Shown: positions 23,446 to 38,853, numbered from the stretch's first letter. The stretch: DNA of 64,000 nt from Hydra vulgaris (GCF_038396675.1 NC_088929.1:29127501-29191500); one strand, 5' to 3'. Numbers and translations are program-made. Notes: generated from the letters alone by a model not told the origin.

Positions 23446-23790
23446 AAGTAGCTTTCGTGTTGTGTTAAGAGTTCTCGCTTTAGAACTGGAGGTCCGTGGT
23501 TCAAAGCCGGTGTAGCGGGAAAGTAAGACTCCAGGTAATGAAGACTTCAAAGTCTTTTCTGGTAAACTTTGACGTCATGTGTCATAATTTTTTAATTCAT
23601 AATTTCATAATTTCTAATGTCGTAGTTTTATGGGTTTTATTTTACCGTGACACTGGTTCTGGACATATATGCATCATTGGTAAGGAAGGAGGTGTAAACT
23701 TCCTGGTTTAATGCTGTTCCGTGGTGCTCTGTGATAAGATCGTTAGGACTTCTTGGAGTATCTTAATAAATAACAAAAACAAAAGCTGCA
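23446..23790 (+). mobile_element. tRNA-derived SINE, copy with long middle
   Basis: B-box-like GGTCCGTGGTTCAAAGCC is at 23491-23508, with a tRNA-like head before it. The tail from about 23687 reads GGAGGTGTAAACTTCCTGG, then TGCTCTGTGATAAGATCGTT, then an A-rich end. This tail matches the SINE at 24807 closely. Confidence 0.75.
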
Positions 23791-24806
23791 ACAACTACAA
23801 AACAGCTGCATGCCCCTAAGGTTTTTAATTTTTTTTATTCAATAATATCAATTTTTTTATTCATCATTCATATTTAACCATAAAATTAAAAAGTTATATA
23901 TAGCTTACAAAATTAGGTTAAAAACTAGTCAATGGAGTGCCATCTTGATAAAATAAGTAAATAAAACAAAAAACAAACAGCCATATTACTATTTATTAGA
24001 ATTAATTAAAAATTAGGTGTTAAACGACCAAACATAAATTAATTTTAAAATAAAATGAGACGGAATTAATAAAGATAGTAAGTGCAGGATTTTTTTTTTT
24101 GCACATTCTCAACACCTTTTATTAGTTCAAAATGATATGTCGACCAATGAAGAGTTTAGGGGTAACTTCTTTTTTTCTTAGTTTTAAGTTTTTCTTAAAA
24201 AAACTTTTTAAGTAGTTTTTTCAATTTTTATCTTGTAAGGAGAATATCTAATATTTTCATATTCTTAAGGTTTTTATTTGTTCGTTATAATTTGGGTATG
24301 GAGACATTTTTGTTTTAACTTCAGTACGGAGACCCGGCATGCCCTACATAAGTCATTTTCCTGGAATTAATACTGTTCAAAAAAAATTCAATATTAAACA
24401 TACTTTTTAAAACTAGATTCTAAAAGGGGATACAATGTACATACTTAAATACTACATATTTTCAAAATATTTCTAAAACAAGCTTGTTATCTTGACAATA
24501 TATTAGGAATATTAAAAACAATGCACAATAATGTACTTAAGTTTTTGCTTTTATACACTAGCGTGTTAACTAATTAAAGCGATAATTAATCACAAAGAGT
24601 GATTAAAGTTAATTTTGATCTACCTACTTCTTTGCATGTTTTTAAAATTAAGCTAAAAATCTTTTTCTCACCCATATTATCAAAATTTGACAATGATATT
24701 TGCTTACTTTATAAATTGTATTATTTTTTTATCTACTCTCTATATTGTAAATACGAACTAGCAAATGTAAACTGAAATGTTTAAAAAAACAAATAATAAA
24801 AAAAAA

Positions 24807-24975
24807 GCTCTGGCTCAGAACCAAGAGGTCCTAGGTTCGACGCCAGGTCTAGCCAAATAAGCGACAATTGTAAGAAAGGAGGCGTGAACTTCCTAGTTAA
24901 ATGCTTTTTCGCGATGCTTTGCGATAAGACCGTAAGGACCTCTGAGAACACCTTAATAACTAAAATAAAAATGTC
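24807..24975 (+). mobile_element. tRNA-derived SINE, short copy
   Basis: The head has AAGAGGTCCTAGGTTCGACG (B-box core GGTTCGA). The tail reads GGAGGCGTGAACTTCCTAG, then TGCTTTGCGATAAGACCGTA, ending CACCTTAATAACTAAAA. It shares the tail with 23446-23790 but lacks about 140 bp between head and tail. Confidence 0.75.
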
Positions 24976-26774
24976 TAATCTTTTAAAAATGTCTAATAAT
25001 TTAAGATAAATCCGTTGTCGTTGTATCGTCTAACAAAAAGCGAAAATTTTGTTTTTTGCAAACTTACTGATGCATTTTTGCACTTTTAAGGCATTTTGGT
25101 ATTTGGAAAGTTTAATATTTCTAAAATTATTTTTTTTTAAATAATGAAGTAGGATAGTTTAACATTTTTTATCTAAAAAAAATTAAACTTTTAGCTGAGA
25201 TAATTTCAGGCATAACTTTACCTCTGTCCCAATATGTCCCGCTGTACCCTAATATCTAATGTACTCTAGTCTCTATTGATGGTTTATTGCAAACACAGGG
25301 TTTTTTTATTTACATGAGTTTGTTACACCCACTAATATGGATGTTGGACATAATTATGGTGATGTAAAAGTTCAAAATGGTATTATTGTTGCTGCTAAAA
25401 GTGAATAGGTAAAAAGCTACGCATGAAAACAAACCACATCTGAGTTCCATGGAAATCGTCAGGTGTTTAGATTTTTTCATTAAAACTTAACTTATAAGTT
25501 TTATTTTAAAAATTACGATAAAAGTTCATTTTAGGATGTCTTAAAATCAAGACCTATTGTTGAGCAAGGTGTAATTTCAGTAAAACTTAAATCTATTAAG
25601 CGTATTTTTTTTCATAAAAAGTATTACTATAGCATGGCTATACAAAGGAGCACTACCCATATTTATGTGATAAGAAGTCTATATACGCTATTCTTCTCCA
25701 CTATACCAATATTTCAAATCAAAGTGAGCGCTATTCATTTCGTGCTGGAGTAAAACAATTATATATTATCAAGTTGTCTAAATATTTTTACGGAAAGACA
25801 CAAAATCTAAATAGGTCATTAAATGACATAATAATGTTCAGAGCTTTTAAAAAAATACATTTGCCTGTAAAGAAACAGTTGAAATAGGAACTAACTATGC
25901 TGCAATTTGTTTTAATAATAGCTGTAAGAATATTTTGGATGTTTTAATGGACTATAATTGGACTGGATAAACAGTCATGAAATCTATTTAGTTTGACAAT
26001 TCTCTTTAGAAGATAATAAAACGAATGTTGACACACAAGTGTATAAAAGAAAAATTTAAGATCATTTGGACGGATTCAAAAATCTTTTTTACTAATGATA
26101 TAAGTTCATGCGTTAACTCCAAATATTTTGTATTTTAAACAAATTTTCAATAACTTATGATTAATCTTAAAATAAGTACTGAAAAAAAACAACAAAAAAC
26201 CCAATAATTTAGTCGGCAAATTGTATAACTAATTGTTGCATTGTAAGTTTATGTAATAGATTTTAAATAATCCATTTTTTAGATTAAAAAATTATCAAGA
26301 ACTTCATATATATTTATTTATTATAAAAAGCCTTATATGTAAATATTATTAAAGTTGTATATATATATGTATCATTATGTAAAGTTTTAAATGTGTAAAG
26401 GGTTTTATAAAATAAATTCTTTTATATAGAAGGCTCATAGTAAGACGGATTGGAGTTAAAAGCTAAATTTAAACACCTCAAAACGTGCTTGACGACTAAC
26501 GCACTTTGTTGTTTATCGTTTGCACAGTGACTCAAAACAACAACAAAATGGTAATAAACCCCTCACAACGTTTTTATAAATTAAGTGCCCTTTTTTAAAT
26601 AATATTAAATTGCAATAATTTTTTATTTCAAAAGATTAATAATTATTTAATAAAACTTTTATTTTATATTTTATAGTAAAAAGAAGTGAAAATTTGCTAT
26701 TATTTTCAAAGAAATCTGAAAAATATGAGATTTTTATTTAATTAAAATCGAGTACTTTTAATTTAAATAAAAGT
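24976..26774. other. No gene; possible decayed coding trace at 25640-25960
   Basis: The plus strand around 25660-25860 translates over several frames into protein-like text (for example YAILLHYTNISNQSERYSFR). It is broken by frameshifts and matches no family I can name. Confidence 0.3.
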
Positions 26775-27400
26775 CAGTGGCGAATCCAGCATTTTTTGGT
26801 CTTTAAGATAGCTAACTTCCAGACATGGAGCAAACTTCAAACATTTATATGTTTATACTTATGTCAATTAAGGATGCTTTGCAAAAAATTGCGATGATTG
26901 GAGCCTGGGAACAAAAAAGGCCCAAAATTTTCGCTCCCCTTGCCCCAAACGTGAGAGCAGCTAGTTGGTGAAAATTTTTTTTTACTTTTTTCAACTAAAC
27001 TTATATTCATCGACAAATTTTAAGTTTCATAGTAAAATATTTTAGCGTTCAAAAATTACGATCATATAAAATTTGCATCCCCCTCAAATTGAGGGGGGTT
27101 TATTTTTTATATGGTCATAATTTTTGAACGCTAAAATATTTTACTATGAAACGTAAAATTTGTCGATGAATATAGGTCTAGTTGAAAATAGTAAAAAAAA
27201 ATTTCATCAACTTGTTGCTCTCACGTTTGGGGCAAGGAGGGCGAAAATTTTGGAGCTTTTTTGTTCCCAGCCTCCAATCATCACAATTTTTTGCAAAGCA
27301 TCCTTATTTGACATAAGTATAAACATATAAATGTTTGGAGTTTGCTCCATGTCTGGAAGTTAGCTATCTCAAAGACCAAAAAATGCTGGATCCGCCACTG
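26775..27400. mobile_element. hAT-like foldback element, about 300-bp inverted arms
   Basis: Ends CAGTGGCGAATCCAGC and GCTGGATCCGCCACTG match the common hAT terminal motif CAGTGGCGGATCCAG. The arms meet around 27087 in CCCCTCAAATTGAGGGG. AAAGT flanks both sides, a partial target duplication; hAT usually makes 8 bp. No transposase. Confidence 0.82.
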
Positions 27401-28140
27401 AAAGTGTATATTTATTTTAAAGATAATTTTTTGACTCTATATATTTCAAATTTACTAAAAAGAAAAAAAAAGTCTGATTTTTTTGTTCAAATTTAAAGAC
27501 TTTTTGAAAAAAAAGGCAGCAAGTAATTGTATTTTTTTAGTTTATATATCAGCTAAAAAAATGTTCTTCCGAGTTTTTTTTTTTCTAGTTAATTAACAGT
27601 TCTAATTTTAAAATATAAAGGGATTACTGCGGTCTTCTGCGGTATTGGAAGTTATTAAAGAAATACAAATGTTGTCAAACACTTAAAAACCTTGTTTTCC
27701 GCCATTTTTGAAAGTATTTTGTTCTAATCAAAACATATGAAAATGGCGGGAAACTTAAATTTTAATTTTTTACTTGTATTACTTGCTCTAATATAGTTTT
27801 TAAATCATAAATATTAAATATAGTTTTAAAAAACGTACTTTTGTCATTATATACTATTTAAAAGTTTGTTAAAATATTTATTGACAATTTTAAAGAACGA
27901 TTTATTACTCGATAAGTACAACATGTTTGAAAAAGCTTAACTGAACAACTTTATTATTTCCTGTAATATAAAGTTAACTTAGTAATATAGTGTTTTTACA
28001 AGATGTAACAATGTGGCAATTGTTAAAGCAATTACAAAATAAAATTTTAAGCAGTGTAAAGTAAAAAAATATATAATGTAATTTAAAATGTTTCTGATAT
28101 ATTAGCTTTACTATATTGATGGTTCTTAAAAACAATAACA
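27401..28140. other. No gene recognised
   Basis: AT-rich with T runs. A weak inverted pair CGCCATTTT/AAAATGGCG at about 27700-27750. Confidence 0.4.
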
Positions 28141-30071
28141 ATGAAAAGATTAGATCTTATCCCAGATATACGTGAATTAGGAGTGGATAAATTAAGATTA
28201 CGGAAGAATTTACTTAATGAAATAAAAAATATTGAAGAAATTCGCAAAGAAAACTTAAATAAGGTAAAGGTTCCTTTAGTTATAGTTATTTCAAAGGTGA
28301 AGAAAAAACTAAAACAATGTGGACAAAACTATGATACATTTATACAAAAAGAAAATCGTTGGCTTCAAATAAATCTTATGAACAATAAAAATAGCCATTT
28401 TGGTTCTGGAAGGCCCCATAAACAATGGAGTGTTCTTGGAGAGCAAAGCAAAAGGAAAAAAAATAAAAGAACTAGCCAATTAAACATCATGAAGCTCTAT
28501 TTTTAGCTTCTGCAAAAAATAAAAATGTTGCTGGAGAAAAAAAAAAGGCCTCTATTTTAAAAAACAATATTTTTAATGTTTTAGAGATAGATAAAGTTGA
28601 TGAAACTTTGTATAAAACCTTTCCCATTATTATGAGTGTAGAGGAAGCTCTTGCGTTAAAAATGAACATTGATCTCAGCGATAAACAATATCAAATGATC
28701 AAAAACTCAGCTCTGGTACACAATGTACATATTTATCTTACCTTGCACAATATTTTCGAGGAAAAATTGAAATGCTATCCTGAGAATATACACTTTTCTA
28801 AAATTTCTGCAAAGTGTACTCTTCAAAGCATGTTAGATCAAACTGTAAGTAGAATAACTGAAATGATTGATATGCCTAATTGTGGTCAAGGTAACGAAAT
28901 ATTTGGAGTTTTCTATGGAAAGATTGGTTTTATGGAGCATCGAGCCAAAGTATTTATAAACAGAAATACGAGACAAGCAACACAAGTATAGAACTTAAAA
29001 GTGAAGAAATCTTTTTAGTACAGTTTTTGTGCCTCTATTGCTCAAAGTAGAAGATGGCGAAATTTGGAAAAATGGAAATCCTTCGAGTTGTCACTTTTGT
29101 AGACCTCTTCATCTACAATATAAAAAAGAGAGTCCAATTTTATCCAGAGAAGAAGAATCAGACCTAAAAAATCAAATAAATACCTTAAAGACGTTTTGAA
29201 AAGTTTTTGATATTGCCTGACCGGATCAGCTATAGAGTTGATCTTACAATGTTTGATAATAAAATAGTTAACGCATTAATGCATCCACTCAATCCTGCAA
29301 TGTGTGCAATCCTAAACCCAACGAAATGAACAATATTGATTTATTAAAAGCAAAAACTGAGAAAGAGTCAGGCTTGGGGCTAGGAACTTCAGCTTTGCAT
29401 TGCCGGATAAGATGCTTGGAATTTATTCTTCATTTGAGTCATAAAATTGAAATTAAAAACTATAATCCAAAAATAATTAAGTAAAATTATCTGTTGACTT
29501 AAAAAAAAAGAGATTCAGGTACTCTTCAGAGAACGGTTAAGCCTATATGTTGACATGCCTAAAACTGGGTCTGGAAATACCAATGACAACAATACTGCAA
29601 GAAGAGCATTTAAAAATAGTAAAGTTTTTTCTGAAATTACTAGTTGATTGTGATATAATTAAAAGATTGCATAATATTTTCATAACAATGTCTTGTGGAT
29701 ATTATATTAATATCAATGAATTAGATTTATACTGCACTGAAACAGCTAAACGTATAGTGAGTTAGAACGCCTGGTATGCTATGCCTCCTACTGTACATAA
29801 ACTGCTACTGCATAGTTCTTTTATATCACATAAATTATCTTTGCCAATCGGGGTATATTCGGGAGATGCATTGGAGAGTTTAAATAAACAGATAAGAAAT
29901 TCTAGACTTGAGCACACGGCAAAAATATCAAGGTTAAACACAATGATAAATCAGATGTACTACCTTCTAGTAAGATCAGATCCAAAAGTATCAAGCATAT
30001 TTTTTAGAAAACATAAGAGCTATCGAAGAAAACCGTTACCAAACGAAGTTATTAAATTGATTGTAATGTAA
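28141..30071 (+). pseudogene. Broken transposon-like gene of unassigned family
   Basis: Consecutive plus-strand pieces form one decayed protein. The N-terminal part is 28141-28480. A frameshift near 28480 leads to 28485-28990 (SVEEALALKMNIDLSDKQYQ, then KLKCYPENI, then LQSMLDQTVSRI). More breaks lead to a C-terminal piece at 29781-30071 (MPPTVHKLLLHSS, LPIGVYSGDALESLNKQIR, VRSDPKVSSIF). This order is familiar from a multicopy family of uncharacterised proteins in cnidarians and arthropods that I regard as transposon-derived. I do not know its superfamily name. At least three frame breaks make it non-functional. Confidence 0.6.
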
Positions 30072-30814
30072 ATAATAAAATAAATTTAACAAAGTATAGT
30101 TTTTTTTCTCTATGTACCAACATCCTTTAAAAACCATTTTTTTAAAAATATCAAGTAAAGTAATATATCAAGATAATTGGTTTGTCTTGAAGATTCTAAA
30201 GCTTAAATAAAAAATATTTTGTACGCGTATAGTCACCTTTAACGCACGCATACGCGCATTATACGCGTTGAAGCGTATAATGCGCTTCTTCTCCTTAGCT
30301 TTCTTAACAAACTTGTTTGGTCACATGAAGGAAAAAGCTAATCAAAATTTACTTAACAAACCTAATGCATAAATGCCCTAAATCCATCGTTAAAAAAAAG
30401 AGTTAAATACTAATAAAAATTAGTTGAAAATAAATTTTTTCCTTATTTCAATCTTAAATCGTTTTGTTTTCAAATTCATTGAATGAAATCAAATCTGTTT
30501 AAAAAAATTTAAAATTTTATTTGCTTTCAATAATGGGTCGGAATATAAATAAAAAGTGTAAATTTAAATATTTATAACTCATTTATTTAAATATTAATAA
30601 AGTCATTCATTTTAGTTGCCAAGCTAAATTGAGAGTAGCAAAGAAAACAAGAGCAGTTTAAAAAAAATACCGTCTGGTAAAGAAAAATTATTTTTTGTAA
30701 GATGTTAGAAGTAAAGCAAGAACTTTTTCGGATAAAACAAGTTTGTTAACGCTACAATATATAAAAAATATGATATATTAAAAATCAATATACAATAGTA
30801 TATATATAGGTAAC
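30072..30814. other. Spacer and promoter-side region of the next gene; one hairpin
   Basis: 30254-30266 and 30273-30285 form a perfect 13-nt-arm hairpin (GCGCATTATACGC). TA-rich sequence TATATATAG lies just upstream of the next gene's ATG. Confidence 0.55.
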
Positions 30815-32393
<1,579 letters not shown>

Positions 32394-32502
32394 ATACTTT
32401 AAAGTTCAGCTGTTTTAAATATATAGTTTGTGTACTGTATAATACTTAGTTGGTAAAGTTATTTATCTGCTTCTTTCTTCTTTACTTTTTTTTTTACATT
32501 TT

Positions 32503-32607
<105 letters not shown>

Positions 32608-32672
32608 TACATATAAATATATATACATATATATATAACTTTTCGCCGTGTAAAAATATACATTCCGTATAA

Positions 32673-32766
32673 TACATACATACATACATACATACATACA
32701 TACATACATACATACATACATACATACATACATACATACATACATACATACATACATACATACATA
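32673..32766. repeat. (TACA)n tetranucleotide array
   Basis: About 23 units; same motif class as 10607-10824. Confidence 0.96.
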
Positions 32767-33730
32767 CTGATAGCAGGGGCAAGAAGAAGACTTATCGCCA
32801 TGCCCCTAATTCCGTAAAAATAAAAAATATAAAGTAAATGAAAAAGTCAAAAACATAGAGTTTAGAATGCCAGTTCAAATTAAACATTGAATTTTGTAAA
32901 AACGTAACTATTAACTTGAACCTTTCCTTATAAAAGAGAATTTACTTTTCAAAAACAATGATATACTTTTCAAAAACAGTTTATTAAACGTTGATAGTGT
33001 TTTAAGTTTATTTGAAAGTATTTTATTACATACCTTTGATTAGAATTATTTTGTTATATCTTCACCTTTTTATGTTTTGAGATAAAAATAAAAACTTGTT
33101 AATACTAATAACTTTTTATTTCATTCTTAACTTGAGTCAATGTTTTTTTTTTTTTTTTTTTTGGCTTACATTTGTTAATCGTTGTACAGATTTAAATAAA
33201 CCATAATAAAAATAATAATATAAATTTACAATGATAGAAAATATGACAAATATAAACAAGATATCTGAAAGAAGATCGCAAGGATCTTGTCGTCAGAACC
33301 TTAAATAAGCATTTAACTAAATAAGATAAGATAAAAAAAAATTAATTAACGTTTACAAAATTGCAAGGTAAATAATCTGTCTGAAGAAAGATAAAGAGGA
33401 TCTTCTCATCAGAATTTTATACTAGAGTAAACCAACATATTAAAAAGTAAAAAGTATAAGAACAATAAATAAAATAAGGAATAAACTTCTATAAACGTAA
33501 ACATGTATATAAACAATAAAAAAGTAGACCAAAATATATTTTTAACTTTTACTACTAATAATAACTCAATATATTAATTAATGAATTGAAATGTTTACAA
33601 AAGATTATTAATATATCTACTTTGAACTTTTAGGACTTATATTATGTAAGATGTGCAATAAAATTGATAAAAAGTGTTATGAAAAATGTTTTCGTGTAAA
33701 GGAGAAAGTTATATGGCTCATTTTGTTTTT
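32767..33730. other. No gene; two related roughly 50-bp segments
   Basis: 33257-33305 (GAAAGAAGATCGCAAGGATC) and 33365-33418 (GAAGAAAGATAAAGAGGATC) look like diverged copies of one motif ending in CAGAA. Possibly a LINE 3' tail. Confidence 0.35.
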
Positions 33731-33917
33731 AGGCTCTGTATTTAAGCGTAACGGAGTTTTTGTCTGAAATTTCATTTCTGTAAATAAAACTAATACTAAA
33801 ATAAAAGGTTTATGAGTAAAAAAGTATATTTTTAAAAAACTTTTTTTATAAATGCAGTTAAAAAGAATTTTCTACTAACGCTCCGTTAAGCTTAACGGCG
33901 AGATAAGAATATAGCCT
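33731..33917. mobile_element. Possible MITE with imperfect inverted ends
   Basis: The left end AGGCTCTGTATTTAAGCGTA and ACGGAG resemble the complement of the right end, AGGCTATATTC...AAGCTTAACGGAG, but an indel is needed. 187 bp, non-coding. Confidence 0.4.
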
Positions 33918-34174
33918 CTGATCAACATAACTTTGCACATGACTTTATGAAGCTGAGGGATTCTTATAATTAATTTTTTGCCAACTTCCCAACCAACTCT
34001 AAAATTTTCAGTATTGCGGTAACCGAATAACATTTTAAAATCGTTTTTAAGTCAATTTGATTGGTTATTTCAAGTCAATTGATTGCTTATTTCAAACTTA
34101 TGATTTTTGATTAGCGGCGATTTATTTTATCTTAGTGTAAAAGCAATAATAAAAAAAGTATAGCTTAAAACTAA

Positions 34175-34409
34175 AGCTTGGTTTCCAATAGTTGTAGAAA
34201 TGTCGTACAGCTGTTGTACAACAATAATGGTTTATAATGGAAACATTTTCTTGCGTAAGTTACACAACTAAACGTCGGTTGTACAACAAAATTTATGTTG
34301 CAAAACAAAGGTTGCGGAAATAGAATGAAACCAATCTCGGCAACAATTGTTGTACAACAAAAACGCACAACTGTTGCACAACATTTCTACAACTATTGGA
34401 AACCAAGCT
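34175..34409. mobile_element. MITE with 29-bp TIRs and 3-bp TAA target duplication (Harbinger-like)
   Basis: The element begins AGCTTGGTTTCCAATAGTTG, and its last 29 bases are the exact complement. TAA precedes (34172-34174) and follows (34410-34412). A 3-bp TWA duplication is typical of PIF/Harbinger elements. The interior repeats GTTGTACAACA-type words. Confidence 0.85.
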
Positions 34410-34959
34410 TAAGATGTGTAGTGAGAAATTGACTTTCATTTAAGATAAATTTTATAAAAATACGATTTCATTGATAATAATACATTTGTTTGCCAGACAT
34501 CTTTAACAGAGTAAATTTCCAAAAGATGAAGTTTAAAATACTTCATCAGATTTAAATTAGTTAGGGGCGGTACCAGTAGCGATGAGAGGATTATAGGTAA
34601 GTCATCATGGTTCAAAGACGCCCTATATATACTTTTTATTACTTTGGCGGGAAAACTTAAAGCGCTAAATTAGTTATTGAACAGAAAAAGCCGACTCGAG
34701 TGTAAGTTTTAATAGTAAATTTTTATATATATATATATACATAATCAAAATTTAACCGACATTGCTTTAAAATAATTGGAGATCAAAAATATCTAACATG
34801 GTTTTTAACAAATTATAATAAAATAATTTACAAAAATAACTTTTTGCTGTTTTTCTTTATTTTTTTTTTGATTTTGTTAATTCCTTATATTAACTTTATG
34901 TATTTATAACATTTTGGTTCGCAATTGTCAAGTTGCTTTGAAATAATTAGGGATATTTT

Positions 34960-36507
34960 CTATTCTAAAGGTGGTACGTTTATATCATCAGTAAAATTTT
35001 CAAGTGCTTTAAGGTATTTTTGATTTAAAGACTTTTTTCGGAAAATAACTTCTGAGGTTTTGTTGTTTTCATTAACACAAATATTGTAGATATCAAGTGT
35101 TTTTTTTTCAACCTCCAATTTTTCATGCTTTTTGTTTTCGCTGATATTAGAAGAATATACAGTTGATGACATCACAGGCTCTTTTTTTTTACACCGGATA
35201 AGAGCTTTAGCTTTTGGAAGAGTCAACACAAGACTTCCCGTAACTTTAGACCGCTTCGCAGAAGATCTATCTGGACTAACTTCTTCATCAAAAACCAACT
35301 GAAACACTTTGCCTTTTAAGGTTATGCGGACAAATGAAGGCTGTAAATCGATGTCAATAAGTGATGGGTCTGAAATAAATTTTTACCATGTCTAGTCAAA
35401 CAGCTAAAAATCACAACAAAAAAAAAACAAAAAAAAAACATCCTAATGATTTCTTTAAATTAATAGAGCATCAAAAAGACAAGATTTAAATCTACCCAAA
35501 ACCTGATTGAAAACACCTACCCAAATGCTTATAACAACCCACATCAAGGATATATTGTGCATTTTCTTCGTCATCCTCTAATTTAAAAGAGATCTGTGAC
35601 TGATTGATATTTAGTGGTTTCCCTTCATCATTAAAATAACGTAATAATCTCTTAGGGACTTCTAAATTACCAAATTTACTTTTTTCATTTTCTTTGGCTT
35701 TTTTCTGTTCTTCCAAATATTTGTGTGCTTCAAGACGGCTTTCTGGTGTGTACTTGCAAGGTTTAGACCAAAAATCACCCTCATCTGTCTACAATTAATT
35801 TTAATTTCAACAAAAAACTGAATAGATTAATTGTTAAAAAAGTACATTTAAAATAAAATAAAAATATAAGATGAAATTAATGATATTTAAGGAGTTTTTA
35901 CCGTTTTATTTGCTGAAGCTGACTGATGAAAAACCGCTTCCTTTAATATATCAAAATTTTCTCTTTCTTTTTTCTCAAAATATATTTTCTCTTGTCGCAA
36001 CATGTCACATCTTAATTCAACAACATTTTGCATTGCTAATATTCTCTCTGTCTTAGAAATTTCTTGTCCATCCAGATGAGTTAGCTGGGGAAGCGTTGCT
36101 ATAACATAATTTCTATACTCAAGAAAATCTGTGCAAGGATTACCAGTCAAATACAGACATGTTAGAAAACCATTATGTTTTAAATGTTCTACAGAAGTGA
36201 CCTTTCCAATAAAGTTTACAGTAAGGTCTAGTTTTGCCAAAGACTCACAGCAATTTAGGTTTTCGATTAGTGTAATGTTATTGAGGGCTAAATTTAAATA
36301 TTCTAACTTTTTTAATCGAGATAAATTCTCAATTTTCATTATTAAATTTGACTGCAAATATAAAATTCTTATTTCTCTACACCATTTGTCCAAAAATTCA
36401 ATCTTTTCAATGTCAAGCTGATGCAAAGATACCTCTTCCAAAGTAGATAGCTCACAGTTGTTGTGTTCAGCTCGCTTTCGAACTAGATCTTCAGTTATAA
36501 ACACCAT
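34960..36507 (-). CDS. DNAAF11: Dynein axonemal assembly factor 11 (LRRC6/tilB/Seahorse), three exons
   Basis: Exons: 35902-36507, 35521-35788 and 34960-35369. Junctions are ACG|GTAAAA...TGTAG|ACA and G|GTAGG...TTTCAG|AC, all in frame. The product is 427 aa (human about 466). [39 protein letters not shown] and [12 protein letters not shown] are near-identical to LRRC6. Leucine-rich repeats occupy about 24-125, the LRR cap ([17 protein letters not shown]) about 131-147, a charged helix 152-200, then [13 protein letters not shown]-like region ([18 protein letters not shown], then SSAKRS.VTGSL) follows, and the C-terminus VPPL is conserved. The protein helps pre-assemble dynein arms in the cytoplasm. 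Confidence 0.96.
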
Positions 36508-36993
<486 letters not shown>

Positions 36994-37069
36994 GGGTTAT
37001 TTAAATTTTAGAAACTTCAAAAAATACTGTTTCTCTCAATACTAACGATTATATTAAAATTTTTCGGCA

Positions 37070-37126
37070 TCATTAGCTTGTTAAATATTTAACGTATTTA
37101 TTACAATATATTTAACAAGCTGATGA
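37070..37126. repeat. Hairpin, 19-nt arms with one mismatch, 19-nt loop
   Basis: TCATTAGCTTGTTAAATAT pairs with ATATTTAACAAGCTGATGA. Confidence 0.7.
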
Positions 37127-37980
37127 TTTTGACAGGGATGCGGAGCTTCAAAAGGACTCCGCATTTACATCTCTACTTTTCCGGCTATATCTCTATTTTT
37201 CCTGGTCTCTAGCGTCAAGAAGCTCTAAACATATGGGTTGACTTATGATCTGCTATAATAAAAAAATTTATGAGATTAAATGACGGTTGAAACTTTTTTC
37301 CAGTGAGCAAATCCAGGTTTCGCGTTTTTTATAAAATCCTGACCAGAATATAATAAGTGCTTCAAGTGAATTCGTTTTTAATAGTGTATAAGTTATATCA
37401 ATTTTTGCTATAATATATTAAAAAGAACTAACCTAATCTATCGCAATTTATTATAAGAAAATGAGTATAAATGGTTTAAATAAATTTAAACAAATCGGGT
37501 CTTGATTTTACAAACCTAGATTTGCTCACACGAAAAAAGTATCGACCTTAAATGACTTGGAATTTTGTTTTTAAGCCCGGAGTCCTTGCCGCCATTATAC
37601 ATAAGGACTCTGGCTTCAAAAATTGATTGTTCCTCTAACTTAAGTCTTTTTTTTCTTTCATTAGTAGTTTATATGCTTTTTATATCTTTAGAGCTCCATA
37701 CCATAAATTAGGAAGAAGTAATCTTTTTGTGACTTTCAAATCAGGAGTCTTTTTTGGGATTCCGCATTCCTTGATGTTGGTATCTATAATCAAGCGAAAA
37801 TTTCTGATATAGTAAAATCATTAGTATTGAGAGAAACTGTTTTTCTTGATGTTTTTTTACTCTCATATAAGATGTTATTTTTTAAATATATATACATGTA
37901 TATAAAGAACATTTTGGAAAAGTGCCTAAATCACACAAGTATGACGTTAAAATTGTGCGTGTGTGCGTATATATGTATAT

Positions 37981-38853
37981 ATCCGGTGGGAAATTGTAAC
38001 AATATTCGTAGCAGTAAAGACAGCGGCTTGGACACAAAGATCACTAACTAGCTAGCGACAACGCATAGTGATGAAAACAGCAATTTGGTCACATTAATTT
38101 GCTAGTAGAAATTCGCATTATTTTTCTACTTATTCATAATCATGCCGAATATTTATATTACTACTTATCATACTATTATTATTTATTTATTATTATTGTC
38201 GCAAATAGCTTTGTAAACCAATTTGAAACAATGCGCATTAGACGTTAAATACGCCAGATTTCTACTTATTCCAACCAAACTTCTATCATTTTATGCTTGT
38301 GGCCTGTTTTTTATTATTTTAGAAGTTTAATCTAAATTAACCATGTTGACAAATACAAAGCTGCGATATGTAGCTATAGATACAGACTTTTCGTTATGTT
38401 ATAGTTAGCTACAATAATATATCGCTAGCTCACACCCAGCTAGCGATAACGACTATCATTAGATTTATAGTTATGTTTTAGCAAAATGAAAAACTACGAT
38501 TTGTAGGTATCCACATTTTGTTTTAAAACCCTAAAACTAAAAACGGGCGTTATGTATATATATCACTATAGCAATAAATGGATATAGCCACCTATTGTTG
38601 TATTGTAGTAGTTACAGATTAAGCTATAAAACAATGATATATAGTAGTAATATTAACGGTAATACGTAATGTTAGCTGCATTATCTAGATAACAACATGT
38701 CGTAATAAGATAGCAATGTTACAAGTTCAATTATCATAAATATATTAGACCCAATACTAAAAATCAAATTCTTTAAAACGTAAAAGACAAAATGAAACTA
38801 TGTGGGAAAAATCGCGAAAGGGCTAACTTTTCGCAAGCTCATTTCCCACCGGG
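37981..38853. mobile_element. Possible non-autonomous element bounded by CCGGTGGGAAAT inverted ends
   Basis: ATCCGGTGGGAAATTG at about 37980 and CATTTCCCACCGGGTAT at about 38841-38857 are inverted. Similarity beyond about 13 bp is weak. The inside has repeated GCTAGCGA/TAGCTA words. No coding sequence. Confidence 0.4.
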
